The position numbers and the translations under genes are program-made. From NCBI GenBank assembly GCA_036377415.1, contig DASUYK010000115.1, positions 1 through 25,710 of the forward strand: DNA of 25,710 nucleotides, read 5' to 3'. Below the pieces are notes generated by a model that was not told where the DNA came from, made no database searches, and worked only from the letters and a program-made list of their open reading frames with translations. Of this stretch, positions 1 through 7,464 are shown one piece after another (within the stretch, counting starts at the first letter, position 1; each line of letters begins with the position of its first letter). This DNA comes from DASUPK01 sp036377415. GTDB lineage: Bacteria > Actinomycetota > Thermoleophilia > Solirubrobacterales > 70-9.

Positions 1-54
1 AACGTCGCGACGATCCTCCTCTCGGACGCGAGGGGGGTCTGCACGATCAGCTAA
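1..54 (+). CDS. Possible C-terminal tail of a gene cut by the window edge
   Basis: Frame 1 is open from the first base and ends at TAA (52-54), giving a 17-residue tail that ends in CTIS. It points toward the minus-strand secreted gene ending at 162, and a strong hairpin lies between the two, as expected for convergent genes. Nothing identifies the family. A chance open frame of 17 codons is quite likely in DNA this GC-rich, so this is only a candidate. Confidence 0.3.
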   Translation, partial: NVATILLSDARGVCTIS

Positions 55-111
55 GAAGGCTCTAGCGCCGTTCGCCCTCAGCCCGGTGCGTCGCCACGCG
101 AGCCACGCGAG

Positions 112-135
112 AGCGACCCGCCGAGGCGGGCCGCT
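112..135. terminator. Hairpin terminator between convergent genes
   Basis: AGCG-A-CCCGCC is followed by GA and GGCGGG-C-CGCT. This is a near-perfect inverted repeat with one A/C mismatch; allowing for the loop, the inner stem is CCCGC/GCGGG. It lies 27 bases past the TAG of the minus-strand gene ending at 162 and 58 bases past the putative + tail ending at 54. There is no T-run, which is common for terminators in high-GC actinobacteria. It could serve both directions. Confidence 0.55.
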
Positions 136-161
136 CGTCAACGTCCAGTCAGATGTTCGAT

Positions 162-701
162 CTACCTGAAGACCAGGAACCTCAACGGGGGTGAGGTGCC
201 GAAGTTCTGCAACACACCGCTCTGGTTGCAGATCTCGTAGGTGACCGTGTCAGTGGTCACTCGCGCCGTCAGGTTGATCTCATAGGTGGGCCAGACGCTC
301 GGCGGGGTCAGCACGACGTGGTCGCCCGCCTGCGCGCCGGGAACCGGCTCGGAGACCGAGGTGCAGCTGCTATTCGTGAGGGCGCCGGGGCCATCGAGGT
401 CGCCCTCGCCCACAACTGTGTTGCCGCCGAGCGCTTCCGCGTTGGCCGCGGTCTCGGCACTGGTAGCAGTGTTCGCCTGGTTCGCGTTCGTCGCGGTCGC
501 CGCATTCGCAACCGACAACCCCGGAGCCAGCTTGTTCACCTGGTTCTTGGCGATGGCCTTGACCTGCTTCTTCTCCTGCTTGTTGAGAATGCTCTTGATC
601 GCCGTGGGGGCGGCCATCGCCGTTCCCGCCAGCGCGATGATCAGTGCTACCCCAGCCACGGTCATCGCTGGCGAGGGCATGCGTCCCTTCAGTCTCCTCA
701 T
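162..701 (-). CDS. Small secreted Ala/Asn/Thr-rich protein, Solirubrobacterales-type
   Basis: This is a 179-aa protein with a short basic start (MRRLKGR), a 'PSPAM' motif and a hydrophobic segment to about residue 30 ending in AMAA, a plausible signal peptidase I site. A lysine-rich helix (about 37-58) is followed by a low-complexity stretch of Ala, Asn and Thr (about 63-92) that looks coiled-coil or fibrous. The C-terminal domain (about 100-179) has two cysteines, at CTSV and EICN, that could form a disulfide. The start ATG at 701 is preceded by an AAAGGGGAG Shine-Dalgarno. Proteins with this N-terminal style are abundant in Thermoleophilia; their function is not known to me. It stands alone, downstream of the oxidase operon and on the same strand. 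Confidence 0.75.
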   Translation of the reverse strand: MRRLKGRMPSPAMTVAGVALIIALAGTAMAAPTAIKSILNKQEKKQVKAIAKNQVNKLAPGLSVANAATATNANQANTATSAETAANAEALGGNTVVGEGDLDGPGALTNSSCTSVSEPVPGAQAGDHVVLTPPSVWPTYEINLTARVTTDTVTYEICNQSGVLQNFGTSPPLRFLVFR

Positions 702-904
702 CGTTCAACTCCCCTTTCGCTTGTTCGGCCACGCGCCGGACGGAGAGCGGAGGCGTGTCCCCCCCATGATCGACTCCACTGTGGTCCCTGGCGAGGTCGT
801 GACAGCCTATATGGCGAGAACCGTCTGGTTACGTGCTGACTGGCGCACCGACTGGCGCACCGCTGGCGCACGCCGAAGCAGAAAACCCTGATTAGCAGGC
901 GTAT
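702..904. other. 203-bp intergenic region with promoter-like box and short tandem repeats
   Basis: This lies between the stop of ctaE (905) and the start of the secreted gene (701). On the minus strand a TATAGG (811-806) is the best -10 candidate and would give a leader of roughly 100 nt. Three near-identical 11-12 bp units (840-873) sit just upstream of it. No convincing -35 or ORF is visible. Confidence 0.4.
840..873. repeat. Three tandem copies of CTGGCGCACCG
   Basis: CTGGCGCACCGA (840-851), CTGGCGCACCG (852-862) and CTGGCGCACGC (863-873) are directly adjacent. An 11-12 bp period is close to one helical turn, as in operator arrays. The array lies about 30 bp upstream of the putative -10 (811-806) of the secreted gene. 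Replication slippage is an equally simple explanation. Confidence 0.5.
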
Positions 905-1531
905 CTAGAGAACGTAGACCGTCGTGAAGACGATGATCCACATCACGTCGACGAAGTGCCAGTAGATCCCGGGCACCTCGACGCCGAGGTGGTCCTTGGC
1001 CTTCGGGCCGTAGTGCCCGCGGAAGGCGCGCACGTTCGCGATCGCGAGCAGGAGCAGGCCGACGGTGACGTGGGCGCCGTGCAGCCCCGTGAGTCCGTAG
1101 AAGATCGAGCCGAACGCGTCGTCGCGGGCGCTGAAGCCGATGTGGACGTACTCGTTGACCTGGATGAAGAGGAACGTCGCGCCGAGGAGGAACGTGGTCA
1201 TCAGGCCCATCTGGAGGCCGCGGTGGTTGTCCTTCCGGATGGACTCGAGCGCCCAGTGCATCGTGAAGCTCGACGAGACGAGGATCGCGGTGTTCAACCC
1301 CGCGACGGCGACCGGGAGCTCGAACGGCTCCGGGGGCCAGGGACCCTCGTTCGCGACGACCCGCAGGAAGAAGTACGAGGCGAAGAACGCCCCGAACAGC
1401 ATCACCTCGGAGACGATGAAGAGGAGGATCCCGAGGGTCTGGCGATCGATCCGCGAGCTCTGGTTCGCCTCCGGCGGATGGGCGTGGTGCTCCTCCTCTG
1501 CGTGTCCGACTGCGACCGACGCGCTCTCCAT
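905..1531 (-). CDS. ctaE: Cytochrome c oxidase subunit III
   Basis: This is a 208-aa integral membrane protein, the short five-helix form common in actinobacteria. Visible family signatures are SEVMLFGAFFASYF in the first helix, GLTGLHGAHV near residue 145, and the C-terminal WHFVDVMWIIVF. An acidic His/Glu-rich N-terminus (about 1-25) precedes the first helix. Subunit III has no redox centre; it supports proton uptake and stability of the core oxidase. The frame is open upstream, but ATG at 1531 is preferred because it overlaps the TGA of the preceding usp-like gene by one base (TGATG), the classic coupling arrangement. It is the last gene of the oxidase operon. Confidence 0.93.
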   Translation of the reverse strand: MESASVAVGHAEEEHHAHPPEANQSSRIDRQTLGILLFIVSEVMLFGAFFASYFFLRVVANEGPWPPEPFELPVAVAGLNTAILVSSSFTMHWALESIRKDNHRGLQMGLMTTFLLGATFLFIQVNEYVHIGFSARDDAFGSIFYGLTGLHGAHVTVGLLLLAIANVRAFRGHYGPKAKDHLGVEVPGIYWHFVDVMWIIVFTTVYVL

Positions 1532-2562
1532 CAGACGCCGCCTCCTGCCATCGCTGGCGCGCGCGCCGAGGCCGTCCCGGATTCGACGTGCTCGAGCGGC
1601 TTGTCGGTCAGATGCTGGACCCTCTCGATCAGCCCCTCCTCGAGCCACTTCGACTGCGTACCGCGTAGCGTCGAGATCAGGATGTCGTCGACCCGGTAGT
1701 GCTCGATCGCGTTCTCGATCGCGTGGAACGGCTCGGGGCTCATCGGCGACCCTGTCGCGTCGATCTCGTTGCGGTACATCTCCGCCAGGGTCGCGGCCAG
1801 GTTCGCGCAGACCTGCTCACGAGGGACGTTGCCGGAGCGCGGGCAGATGAACGTATACCGATGCGGCCTCTCGGCTGCGCGCTCCTTCAGGCGGGACACG
1901 AGGTCCTGGCTGTTCACGGTCCTTGTCGCGACGACCAGCGTGTGGGTGAGATCCCAGCGGACGGCGTCGTCGTCGACCCGGACCGGGATGTGCTCGACCC
2001 GCGCGTCGAATCGGGCCTTCGCCCACTCGACCAGGTCCTTCCGCATCAGCCCGAAGCGGGTCTCGTACAGGGCGGACAGCAGGATGTAATCCGGCTGCGT
2101 GGCGCGAACGGCGTCATCGAGGGCGAGCGAGGACTCCGGGTCCATCACCCCACCCTCGGAGGAGATCCCGAACTCGCGCAGCACCGACTGGGTCACGTCC
2201 ACCCTGCTCTGGGCGGCGGCCCGGCGCTCCTCGACGTCGACCAGCTGTCCGACGATCGGGAGGTTCTGCGGCGCAACCACTCCGAAGTGCTCGGCTCCAG
2301 CCTCCGAGAGCTCCCGGCAGGCCTGGAGCAGCTTCCGCCCGCCGGCGACCTCGTTGAGAAAGACGAGGATGCGCTTCACGCCCTCCCTCGAAGGAGGCGG
2401 GTCGGGATCGCCGAACGTCGCGACCTCGCGGCCCGCGACCACCTCGGAGGCGTGCTCGGAGGGGGTTCCGAAGTCGGTGATCGTGGTCTCGCCCTCCGCG
2501 GGCTCGACCGCGGGGTGCTCGCGCTGGGCCTGCTCGTCGGGCTTGGTGGTCTCGTCGGTCAC
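1531..2562 (-). CDS. Tandem Usp-like (degenerate) protein inside the oxidase operon
   Basis: This is a 343-aa soluble protein with no membrane segment. An acidic, low-complexity N-terminus (about 1-60) is followed by two Rossmann-like halves. The first (about 63-195) starts with KRILVFLN and ends near PDYILLSALYETRFGLM. The second (about 207-325) starts with HTLVVATRT and ends with VDDILISTLRGTQSKWLEEG. Both resemble the beta-strand plus 'DxIxxxT' core of universal stress proteins, but neither has the Gly-x2-Gly-x9-Gly ATP-binding signature. GTG at 2562 overlaps the ctaD stop (GTGA), and its stop overlaps the ctaE start, so it is translationally embedded between subunits I and III. Function unknown; an assembly, regulatory or stress-sensing role for the oxidase is inference. 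Confidence is high that it is a gene, moderate for the fold. Confidence 0.8.
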   Translation of the reverse strand: MTDETTKPDEQAQREHPAVEPAEGETTITDFGTPSEHASEVVAGREVATFGDPDPPPSREGVKRILVFLNEVAGGRKLLQACRELSEAGAEHFGVVAPQNLPIVGQLVDVEERRAAAQSRVDVTQSVLREFGISSEGGVMDPESSLALDDAVRATQPDYILLSALYETRFGLMRKDLVEWAKARFDARVEHIPVRVDDDAVRWDLTHTLVVATRTVNSQDLVSRLKERAAERPHRYTFICPRSGNVPREQVCANLAATLAEMYRNEIDATGSPMSPEPFHAIENAIEHYRVDDILISTLRGTQSKWLEEGLIERVQHLTDKPLEHVESGTASARAPAMAGGGV

Positions 2563-4484
2563 GTCGGCGCTCCGACGCCGGCCTTCTCCGGCTTGCGGAC
2601 CTCCGCCTCCTCGCCGGGCATGATCACGTGGCGGGCGCCGGGGACGCCGAACTCATACGGCCCGCCGACGACCCGCGGGATCTCGTCGAAGTTGAACACC
2701 GGTGGCGGCGAGGAGACCTGCCACTCGATCGTCTTCGCCCGCCAGGGGTTCGGGCCGGCCTTCGGCCCGTAGCGCCAGCTGACGATCATGTTGTAGAGGA
2801 AGATCAACTGGCTGGCGCCGAGCGCAAAGGCGAAGACCGAGATCAGCAGGTTCCAGTCCCCGAAGGTGGCGGAGTAGTCCGCAACCCGGCGGGGCATCCC
2901 CTCCATCCCGATCCAGTGCATCGGGATGAACGTGCCCCAGGTCCCGACCAGCGTCCCCCAGAAATGGACCCGCCCGAGCCTTTCGTCGTACATACGCCCG
3001 GTGATCTTCGGGAACCAGTGGTAGATCCCGGCGAAGATCGTGAACACCGATCCGCCGAAGAGCACGAAGTGGATGTGGGCGACGACGAAGTAGGTATCGG
3101 AGACGTGGATGTCGATCGGGATCATCCCGAGCATCACCCCTGAGATCCCGCCGATCGTGAAGGTGACGATGAAGGCGAGCGCAAACAGCATCGACGTCGA
3201 ATAGGTGTGGATCTTCCCGAAGTAGAGCGTTCCCAGCCAGGAGAAGATCTTGATCCCGGTCGGCACCGCGATCAGCAGGGTGGTGATCATCATCGGAACG
3301 CGCAGCCAACTGAACATGCCGGCGACGAACATGTGGTGGGCCCAGACCGAGTAGCTGAGGACGACGATCCCGATCAGAGCGAGGGCCATCAGCCGGTATC
3401 CGAAGATCGGTTTCCTCGAGTGGGTCGAGATCACCTCGCTGACGATCCCGAACCCGGGCAGCATCATGATGTATACCGCCGGGTGGGAGTAGAACCAGAA
3501 GATGTGCTGATAGCTGACGACGTCGCCGCCGAACGCCGCCTGGAAGAACTGCGTCTGCAGAGCCCGATCGAAAAGGACCATGAACTGGACGCCCGCGATG
3601 AACGGCGTCGCCGCGACGACCAGCAAGGATGTCGACAGGTTCGCCCAGACGAGCAGGGGCAGGCGCCAGAAGTTCATCCCGGGTGCCCGCATCGTCACGA
3701 TCGTGACCAGGAAGTTGAGCGCTGTCGCGATCGACGAGGCGCCCGCGAACTGGACACCCAGGTTGAAGAAGGATTGCCCGAGCGGGGCGCCGGTCGAGAG
3801 CGGCGCGTAGCCCGTCCAGCCGGCGTCGAAGGCGCCACCGGGCACGAAGTAGCTCGCCATGAAGAGGATCCCGGCGACCGGCAGCATCCAGTAGCTGAGC
3901 GCGTTCAGCCGCGGGAACGCCATGTCGGGCGCCCCGATCATCAGCGGCAGGACGTAGTTCGCGATCCCGGCGAAGACCGGGATCACGAAGACGAAGATCA
4001 TCAGCCCCGCATGGGTGGAGAAGAGCCCGTTGAACAGCCCCGGATCGACGATCTGGGTGCCCGGCTGGGCGAGCTCGGCGCGCATGATCATCGCGATCAG
4101 GCCGCCCGCGAAGAAGAAGAAGAAGGTGGTGACGATGTACTGGATCCCGATCACCTTGTGATCGGTGTTGACCTTGAAGTAGTCCCGCAAGGTGTAAGCG
4201 CCGTGGTCGTCGTGCTCGCGCTCCGCCGGGAAGGTCGGTGCGCCGACGGCCCACCGCAGCCAGTAGTCGAAGCAGCCGATTCCGATCAGGAACCCCAGGG
4301 GGGCGGTGATCGCGGGGACGACGACGTGCGGATAGCCGGTCTGATCGGTCTGGAAGATCGGCAGCCCGGAGATCTCGCGCAGGAGGACGACCAGCCCGAA
4401 GCCGAACGCGCCGGCAATGATCGTGTACGAAAGCGCCCGCCACCAGCCGGGGCGCTTCAAGAGTGCCGCGGTCACTCCCGCCAT
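2559..4484 (-). CDS. ctaD: Cytochrome c oxidase subunit I, A2-type heme-copper oxidase
   Basis: This 641-aa polytopic protein is the catalytic subunit that reduces O2 to water and pumps protons. Heme a ligands are H158 (STHAGLM) and H472; H470 is the heme a3 ligand (VVAHIHF). CuB ligands are H334 and H383-H384, and Y338 is placed for the His-Tyr crosslink. The motif at 332-338 is YSHPAVY, with Ala at the position where A1-type enzymes have the D-channel glutamate. This Tyr-Ser variant defines the A2 subfamily. D187 (GAPDMAFPR) and the K-channel lysine K412 (TGIKIFSW) are present. Two extra hydrophobic segments (about 17-36 and 53-80) precede the canonical core, making it longer than the usual 530-560 aa. 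The ATG at 4484 lies 31 nt after the ctaC stop; an in-frame GTG at codon 4 is an alternative start. Confidence 0.97.
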   Translation of the reverse strand: MAGVTAALLKRPGWWRALSYTIIAGAFGFGLVVLLREISGLPIFQTDQTGYPHVVVPAITAPLGFLIGIGCFDYWLRWAVGAPTFPAEREHDDHGAYTLRDYFKVNTDHKVIGIQYIVTTFFFFFAGGLIAMIMRAELAQPGTQIVDPGLFNGLFSTHAGLMIFVFVIPVFAGIANYVLPLMIGAPDMAFPRLNALSYWMLPVAGILFMASYFVPGGAFDAGWTGYAPLSTGAPLGQSFFNLGVQFAGASSIATALNFLVTIVTMRAPGMNFWRLPLLVWANLSTSLLVVAATPFIAGVQFMVLFDRALQTQFFQAAFGGDVVSYQHIFWFYSHPAVYIMMLPGFGIVSEVISTHSRKPIFGYRLMALALIGIVVLSYSVWAHHMFVAGMFSWLRVPMMITTLLIAVPTGIKIFSWLGTLYFGKIHTYSTSMLFALAFIVTFTIGGISGVMLGMIPIDIHVSDTYFVVAHIHFVLFGGSVFTIFAGIYHWFPKITGRMYDERLGRVHFWGTLVGTWGTFIPMHWIGMEGMPRRVADYSATFGDWNLLISVFAFALGASQLIFLYNMIVSWRYGPKAGPNPWRAKTIEWQVSSPPPVFNFDEIPRVVGGPYEFGVPGARHVIMPGEEAEVRKPEKAGVGAPT

Positions 4485-4515
4485 CCTTCCATTTCACCGA
4501 TTATCGCAATCGCGC

Positions 4516-5283
4516 TCACCGGGGCTCCTCCTGGGCGGGGATCGTCGCCCCCTTCGGGCTGTTCTCGGGGATCGGGTCCTGGGCGGCGGACCAGGCGTCG
4601 AAGTCCGCCTGCGAGCCCTCGACTATCACCGGCGCTCGCATCGTCGCGTGCCCCGCTCCGCAGAGCTCGGTGCAGACCAGCGTCAGCGGACCGTCAGGGA
4701 CGGTGTCCGGTGTCACGAATGCGCGTGTCGTGATCCCCGGGACCGCGTCCTTCTTGATCCTCCACTCGGGTACCCAGAAGGAGTGGATCACGTCGAGCGC
4801 GTGCAGCCGGAACTCGACCTGGCGATCCACCGGGACGTGGAGCTCACGCGAAGTGACGCCCTCCTCCGGATACTCGAAGCGCCAGGCGAACTGCTGCCCA
4901 TAGACATCGACCACCATCCGGTCCGACTCGCGGGCCTCGATGTCGGCGAGGACGATCCACGAGTAGATCGCGCCGAACAGCACGATCACGGTCGGGATCA
5001 CCGTCCAGGCGATCTCGAGCCTGGTGTTGCCGTGGATCGGCGCGCCGTCCGACTCGTCGCCCGGTCTCGCCCGCCAGCGCCAGAGCGAGTAGACGAGCAT
5101 CACCATCACGATCGAGAAGACGAACGAGGAGAGGACGATCATCACATCGAGCAACGTGTCGATCGGCCCGGCGGCGGTCGAGGCCGCATCGCCGTTCCAG
5201 TCCGGAATCAGCATGATCACCGAGACGATCACGGTGAGGACGATGATCGCCGCGATCAGCTTTGGAATCGGGACGTCACGCAT
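4516..5283 (-). CDS. ctaC: Cytochrome c oxidase subunit II with CuA centre
   Basis: This 255-aa protein takes electrons from cytochrome c through the binuclear CuA site on the outer face of the membrane. It has three predicted hydrophobic segments (about 9-26, 46-66, 92-112), then a cupredoxin domain (about 122-225). All CuA ligands are visible: H167 (HSFW), C204, E206, C208, H212 and M215 in CTELCGAGHATM. No heme c CxxCH motif is fused, so an external cytochrome c or cupredoxin donor is expected. The tail is short, polar and Pro/Glu-rich. It is first in the oxidase gene order. ATG at 5283 follows a TAGAAT box with 9 nt between, and there is no Shine-Dalgarno, suggesting a near-leaderless transcript. 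Confidence 0.96.
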   Translation of the reverse strand: MRDVPIPKLIAAIIVLTVIVSVIMLIPDWNGDAASTAAGPIDTLLDVMIVLSSFVFSIVMVMLVYSLWRWRARPGDESDGAPIHGNTRLEIAWTVIPTVIVLFGAIYSWIVLADIEARESDRMVVDVYGQQFAWRFEYPEEGVTSRELHVPVDRQVEFRLHALDVIHSFWVPEWRIKKDAVPGITTRAFVTPDTVPDGPLTLVCTELCGAGHATMRAPVIVEGSQADFDAWSAAQDPIPENSPKGATIPAQEEPR

Positions 5284-5292
5284 CGCGCGGGC

Positions 5293-5298
5293 ATTCTA
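5293..5298 (-). promoter_or_regulatory. -10-like box for ctaC (TAGAAT)
   Basis: TAGAAT lies on the minus strand with 9 nt before the ctaC ATG, in the 23-bp gap after the glycosyltransferase stop. This is one mismatch from the sigma-A consensus TATAAT. It suggests the oxidase operon is transcribed independently of the upstream glycosyltransferase. No convincing -35 at 16-18 bp is seen. Confidence 0.5.
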
Positions 5299-5306
5299 TT
5301 CAGGAG

Positions 5307-6800
5307 TCAGCCGGCAACCCGGGTAAGGCGGTCAAGCTCACCGCGCGAAGCTGCTATGACGCCCCTGGCGACCTCCTCCCAGCTCCAGAGCTCCTCGACC
5401 CGGGCGGCGAGGGCCTGCCCGGCCTCGCGGCGCCGCTTGGGATCCAGCGCGAGCCACCCGCTCAGGCGCTCGGCCAGCTCGGTGACCGCCCCGGGAGCGA
5501 CGGCGAACCCGAGCAACGGGGCCAGGGCCGGATCGAGCGCATCGGCGAGCAGCCGCGAGACCTCGCGCATCCCGGAATGGTCTGCCGAGACCGGCGGCAC
5601 CCCACAGGCGGCGGACTCCGCGGGCACCATCCCGAAGGCCTCCGGGAACGTGCTGGGCATCGCGAACGCGTCGGCCGCCGGCATCACGTCCGCGACCTCA
5701 TCGTGCTCGAGGCGACCGCCGATCAGGACCGAGCCCGCCGCGCTCCGGGCCGCGTCCGCGTAGCCCTCCGGCGGGTGGGCGAGGAAGCCGGAGAGGATCG
5801 GCAGGGGCCCCTCCTCTGCCCCCTCGTAGCCGCGCCCGCGAGCCGCGACCTCGCGGGCGGCCTCGAGATCGCCCGCCGCGAGCGCCTCGATCAGGGCGCG
5901 CAGACCCGGCTCGAAGGCGCCGAAGCCGACGAACAGCAGGCGGGGCGAATCGGCCCCGGCCGCCCGGCGCTCGCGGTGGATCAGCGGCCAGGCGGCGGCG
6001 AGCAGGTCGACGCCCTTGTTGACGAGCAGCTTGCCGACGAAGAGGACGCGCTCATCGCCGCTCGCCCAGCCGCGCAGAGCTGCGGCGATCGCGGGGCCGT
6101 CCCGACCGAACGAGTCCCCGGCGCCCGCAGGTTCAGCCCGCAGCCGATTCTCGAGGCCCTCGAGCAGCTCGCGGGCCTCGGGCGCAGGATGAGGCCGGAA
6201 GCGGTGCACGTCCACGCCCGGCGGACCCAGCCGGGTCCGCTCCCTCACCGCCGGGTCCGGCAAGGCCTCGAACAGATCCTGAGCGGTGTGGGACGAGCCG
6301 ACCAGGATGCCGTTCGCGGAGTCGGCGCCCTCGCGGGCATATCGCGCAAACCGCTCCCGGTGCGGCAGCACGGTGTATGAGAGGTCCGATCCATGCACCT
6401 TGATCGCGAACCGGAGACCGGCCCTCGCAAGGATCGCGGGGCCCATTACCAGGTGGTTGGCGAGCGCCGCGTCGGGCTCACCATGGCGGTCGACCACCTC
6501 TCGCACTGCGATCACGTTCGACTCCAGGTATCGGTCGAGCTCCTCGTCGCTGAGTTCGGGGAAGGTCTTTACCTCGAAGCCCTCGTAACGATCCACGACA
6601 TAGACGGGAAGCAGCCCGCCGATGTCGGGCACGTGGACGGTCACCCTCCCGTCAACCCACTCGAGCTCCGCCGCCCGGCGGTCCTGGCAGATGAGGTGCA
6701 CCTCGTGGCCCATCCCGGCGAGCGCTTGGGCGAGGCTGGCGTTGTAGACGTTGCTTCCCGTCCCGTGCAGCAGGTACCCATGGAAGATCAGCACTCTCAC
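5307..6800 (-). CDS. GT-B fold glycosyltransferase (GT4-like)
   Basis: This 497-aa protein transfers a sugar from an activated donor to an acceptor I cannot identify. The N-terminal acceptor domain begins MRVLIFHGYLLHGTGSNVYN, with the Gly-rich loop typical of GT4 enzymes. The C-terminal donor domain begins near residue 250 with VLFVGKLLVNKG (K262). The EX7E donor-binding motif is E387 to E395 (PEAFGMVPAE), followed by ACGVPPV. An insertion rich in Ala/Glu (about 300-333) separates strands of the donor domain. GTG at 6800 is used; a second GTG two codons in is possible. A TACCGT box precedes it by 8 nt. It is upstream of ctaC on the same strand but probably a separate unit. A capsule, lipid or glycogen role cannot be decided. 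Confidence 0.88.
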   Translation of the reverse strand: MRVLIFHGYLLHGTGSNVYNASLAQALAGMGHEVHLICQDRRAAELEWVDGRVTVHVPDIGGLLPVYVVDRYEGFEVKTFPELSDEELDRYLESNVIAVREVVDRHGEPDAALANHLVMGPAILARAGLRFAIKVHGSDLSYTVLPHRERFARYAREGADSANGILVGSSHTAQDLFEALPDPAVRERTRLGPPGVDVHRFRPHPAPEARELLEGLENRLRAEPAGAGDSFGRDGPAIAAALRGWASGDERVLFVGKLLVNKGVDLLAAAWPLIHRERRAAGADSPRLLFVGFGAFEPGLRALIEALAAGDLEAAREVAARGRGYEGAEEGPLPILSGFLAHPPEGYADAARSAAGSVLIGGRLEHDEVADVMPAADAFAMPSTFPEAFGMVPAESAACGVPPVSADHSGMREVSRLLADALDPALAPLLGFAVAPGAVTELAERLSGWLALDPKRRREAGQALAARVEELWSWEEVARGVIAASRGELDRLTRVAG

Positions 6801-6808
6801 GCCGGGGA

Positions 6809-6814
6809 ACGGTA
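6809..6814 (-). promoter_or_regulatory. -10-like box for the glycosyltransferase (TACCGT)
   Basis: TACCGT on the minus strand is followed by 8 nt and the GTG at 6800, with no Shine-Dalgarno. It shares a 46-bp divergent intergenic region with the + strand box at 6835-6840. Confidence 0.42.
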
Positions 6815-6834
6815 TTGCCGGGCGGGGTCATTGT

Positions 6835-6840
6835 TATCGT
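6835..6840 (+). promoter_or_regulatory. -10-like box for the zinc-ribbon gene (TATCGT)
   Basis: TATCGT is followed by exactly 6 nt and GTG at 6847, matching leaderless spacing, where the first base of the mRNA is the first base of the start codon. No ribosome binding site is seen. Confidence 0.48.
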
Positions 6841-6846
6841 GCGCCC

Positions 6847-7122
6847 GTGCAGAACCCGGAGCAGACCTATCGGCTGCGCGCCCCGGCCTCCGGCCGAGAG
6901 GCGCTCGCCATGGCCCGGCCCGGCGGCGTCTACGTCGATCGCGAGAGCGGCGAGGAGATGGAGGTGGTCGCGGCGAGGCTGCCACTCGCCCCGTCGGAAT
7001 CCGCCCTCGTCCGCGCACCGGAGAACCTCCGGGCGTGCAGGCGCTGTGACCAGTTGATCGGGCTCGACGTCAGCGACTGCCCCCACTGCGGGCTCCGCCA
7101 GCCGGCCCTCGACGGGTCGTGA
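6847..7122 (+). CDS. Small C-terminal zinc-ribbon protein
   Basis: This is a 91-aa protein. The first about 60 residues are a mixed region with LRAPASGREALAMARPGG and no recognised domain. The C-terminus has CxxC (C64, C67) and CPHC (C78, C81) ten residues apart, a treble-clef or zinc-ribbon pattern. Its role (nucleic acid binding or protein assembly) cannot be inferred. GTG at 6847 is chosen over the upstream in-frame ATG because a TATCGT box lies 6 nt before it and because the longer form would overlap the divergent glycosyltransferase. Its stop overlaps the start of the next lipoprotein gene (GTGA), so the two are probably co-translated. Confidence 0.75.
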   Translation: MQNPEQTYRLRAPASGREALAMARPGGVYVDRESGEEMEVVAARLPLAPSESALVRAPENLRACRRCDQLIGLDVSDCPHCGLRQPALDGS

Positions 7123-7439
7123 GGCTTCGGCGTGGCCTGCTCATCCCGCTTGCTCTGATCGCCGCCGCATCCGGGGTGGCGGGTTGCGGGGATGACGAGT
7201 CGAACGACACGAGCCCGTCGGTTTCGATTCCCTCTGTGACCGCGCCCAGCGTCCCCACTACGCCCTCCGCCGAGCCACCCTCCGGAGGCCTCGCTCCCGA
7301 CGCCACCACCACCCCCAAGGACGGGTCCTTTGACCCCGGCAAGCCCGACTCGCCGGAGAACGACGTCCCGCCCCCGGCGGGAAGCCCGCAGGAGGCCTTC
7401 GAGGAGATGTGCGAGCAGAACCCGGAGGCTTGCGGGTAG
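7119..7439 (+). CDS. Small Pro/Ser/Thr-rich lipoprotein
   Basis: This is a 106-aa predicted lipoprotein. A basic n-region (MRLRR), a hydrophobic segment and the lipobox SGVAGC place the lipidated cysteine at C23. The mature part is a low-complexity Ser/Pro/Thr-rich, acidic tether (about 25-85) ending in a short segment with two cysteines (MCEQNPEACG), possibly a small disulfide loop. No enzymatic domain is visible. It begins at GTG 7119, overlapping the stop of the zinc-ribbon gene by four bases, so both are likely made from one transcript. It ends just before a dispersed hairpin repeat that may terminate transcription. Confidence 0.78.
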   Translation: MRLRRGLLIPLALIAAASGVAGCGDDESNDTSPSVSIPSVTAPSVPTTPSAEPPSGGLAPDATTTPKDGSFDPGKPDSPENDVPPPAGSPQEAFEEMCEQNPEACG

Positions 7440-7464
7440 TCACCGGGCTCCCGGCTTCGCCGTC

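Noticed and set aside
286..891. A + strand open frame of 201 codons opposite the secreted gene
   Set aside because: It is antisense to a gene with a clear signal peptide and Shine-Dalgarno, and no start signal precedes it.
2653..4497. An alternative minus-strand frame of 614 codons overlapping ctaD
   Set aside because: It is frame-shifted relative to ctaD and Arg-rich, with no membrane segments; the ctaD frame is intact, so there is no sign of a frameshift.
3207..4733. An open frame of 508 codons on the + strand
   Set aside because: It is a shadow of ctaD: Asp/Arg/His-rich with no hydrophobic core, and the opposite strand has all heme-copper ligands.
5307..6800. The glycosyltransferase as part of the oxidase operon
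   Set aside because: It is on the same strand with a 23-bp gap, but a TAGAAT box directly before ctaC and the lack of any functional link make a separate unit more likely.
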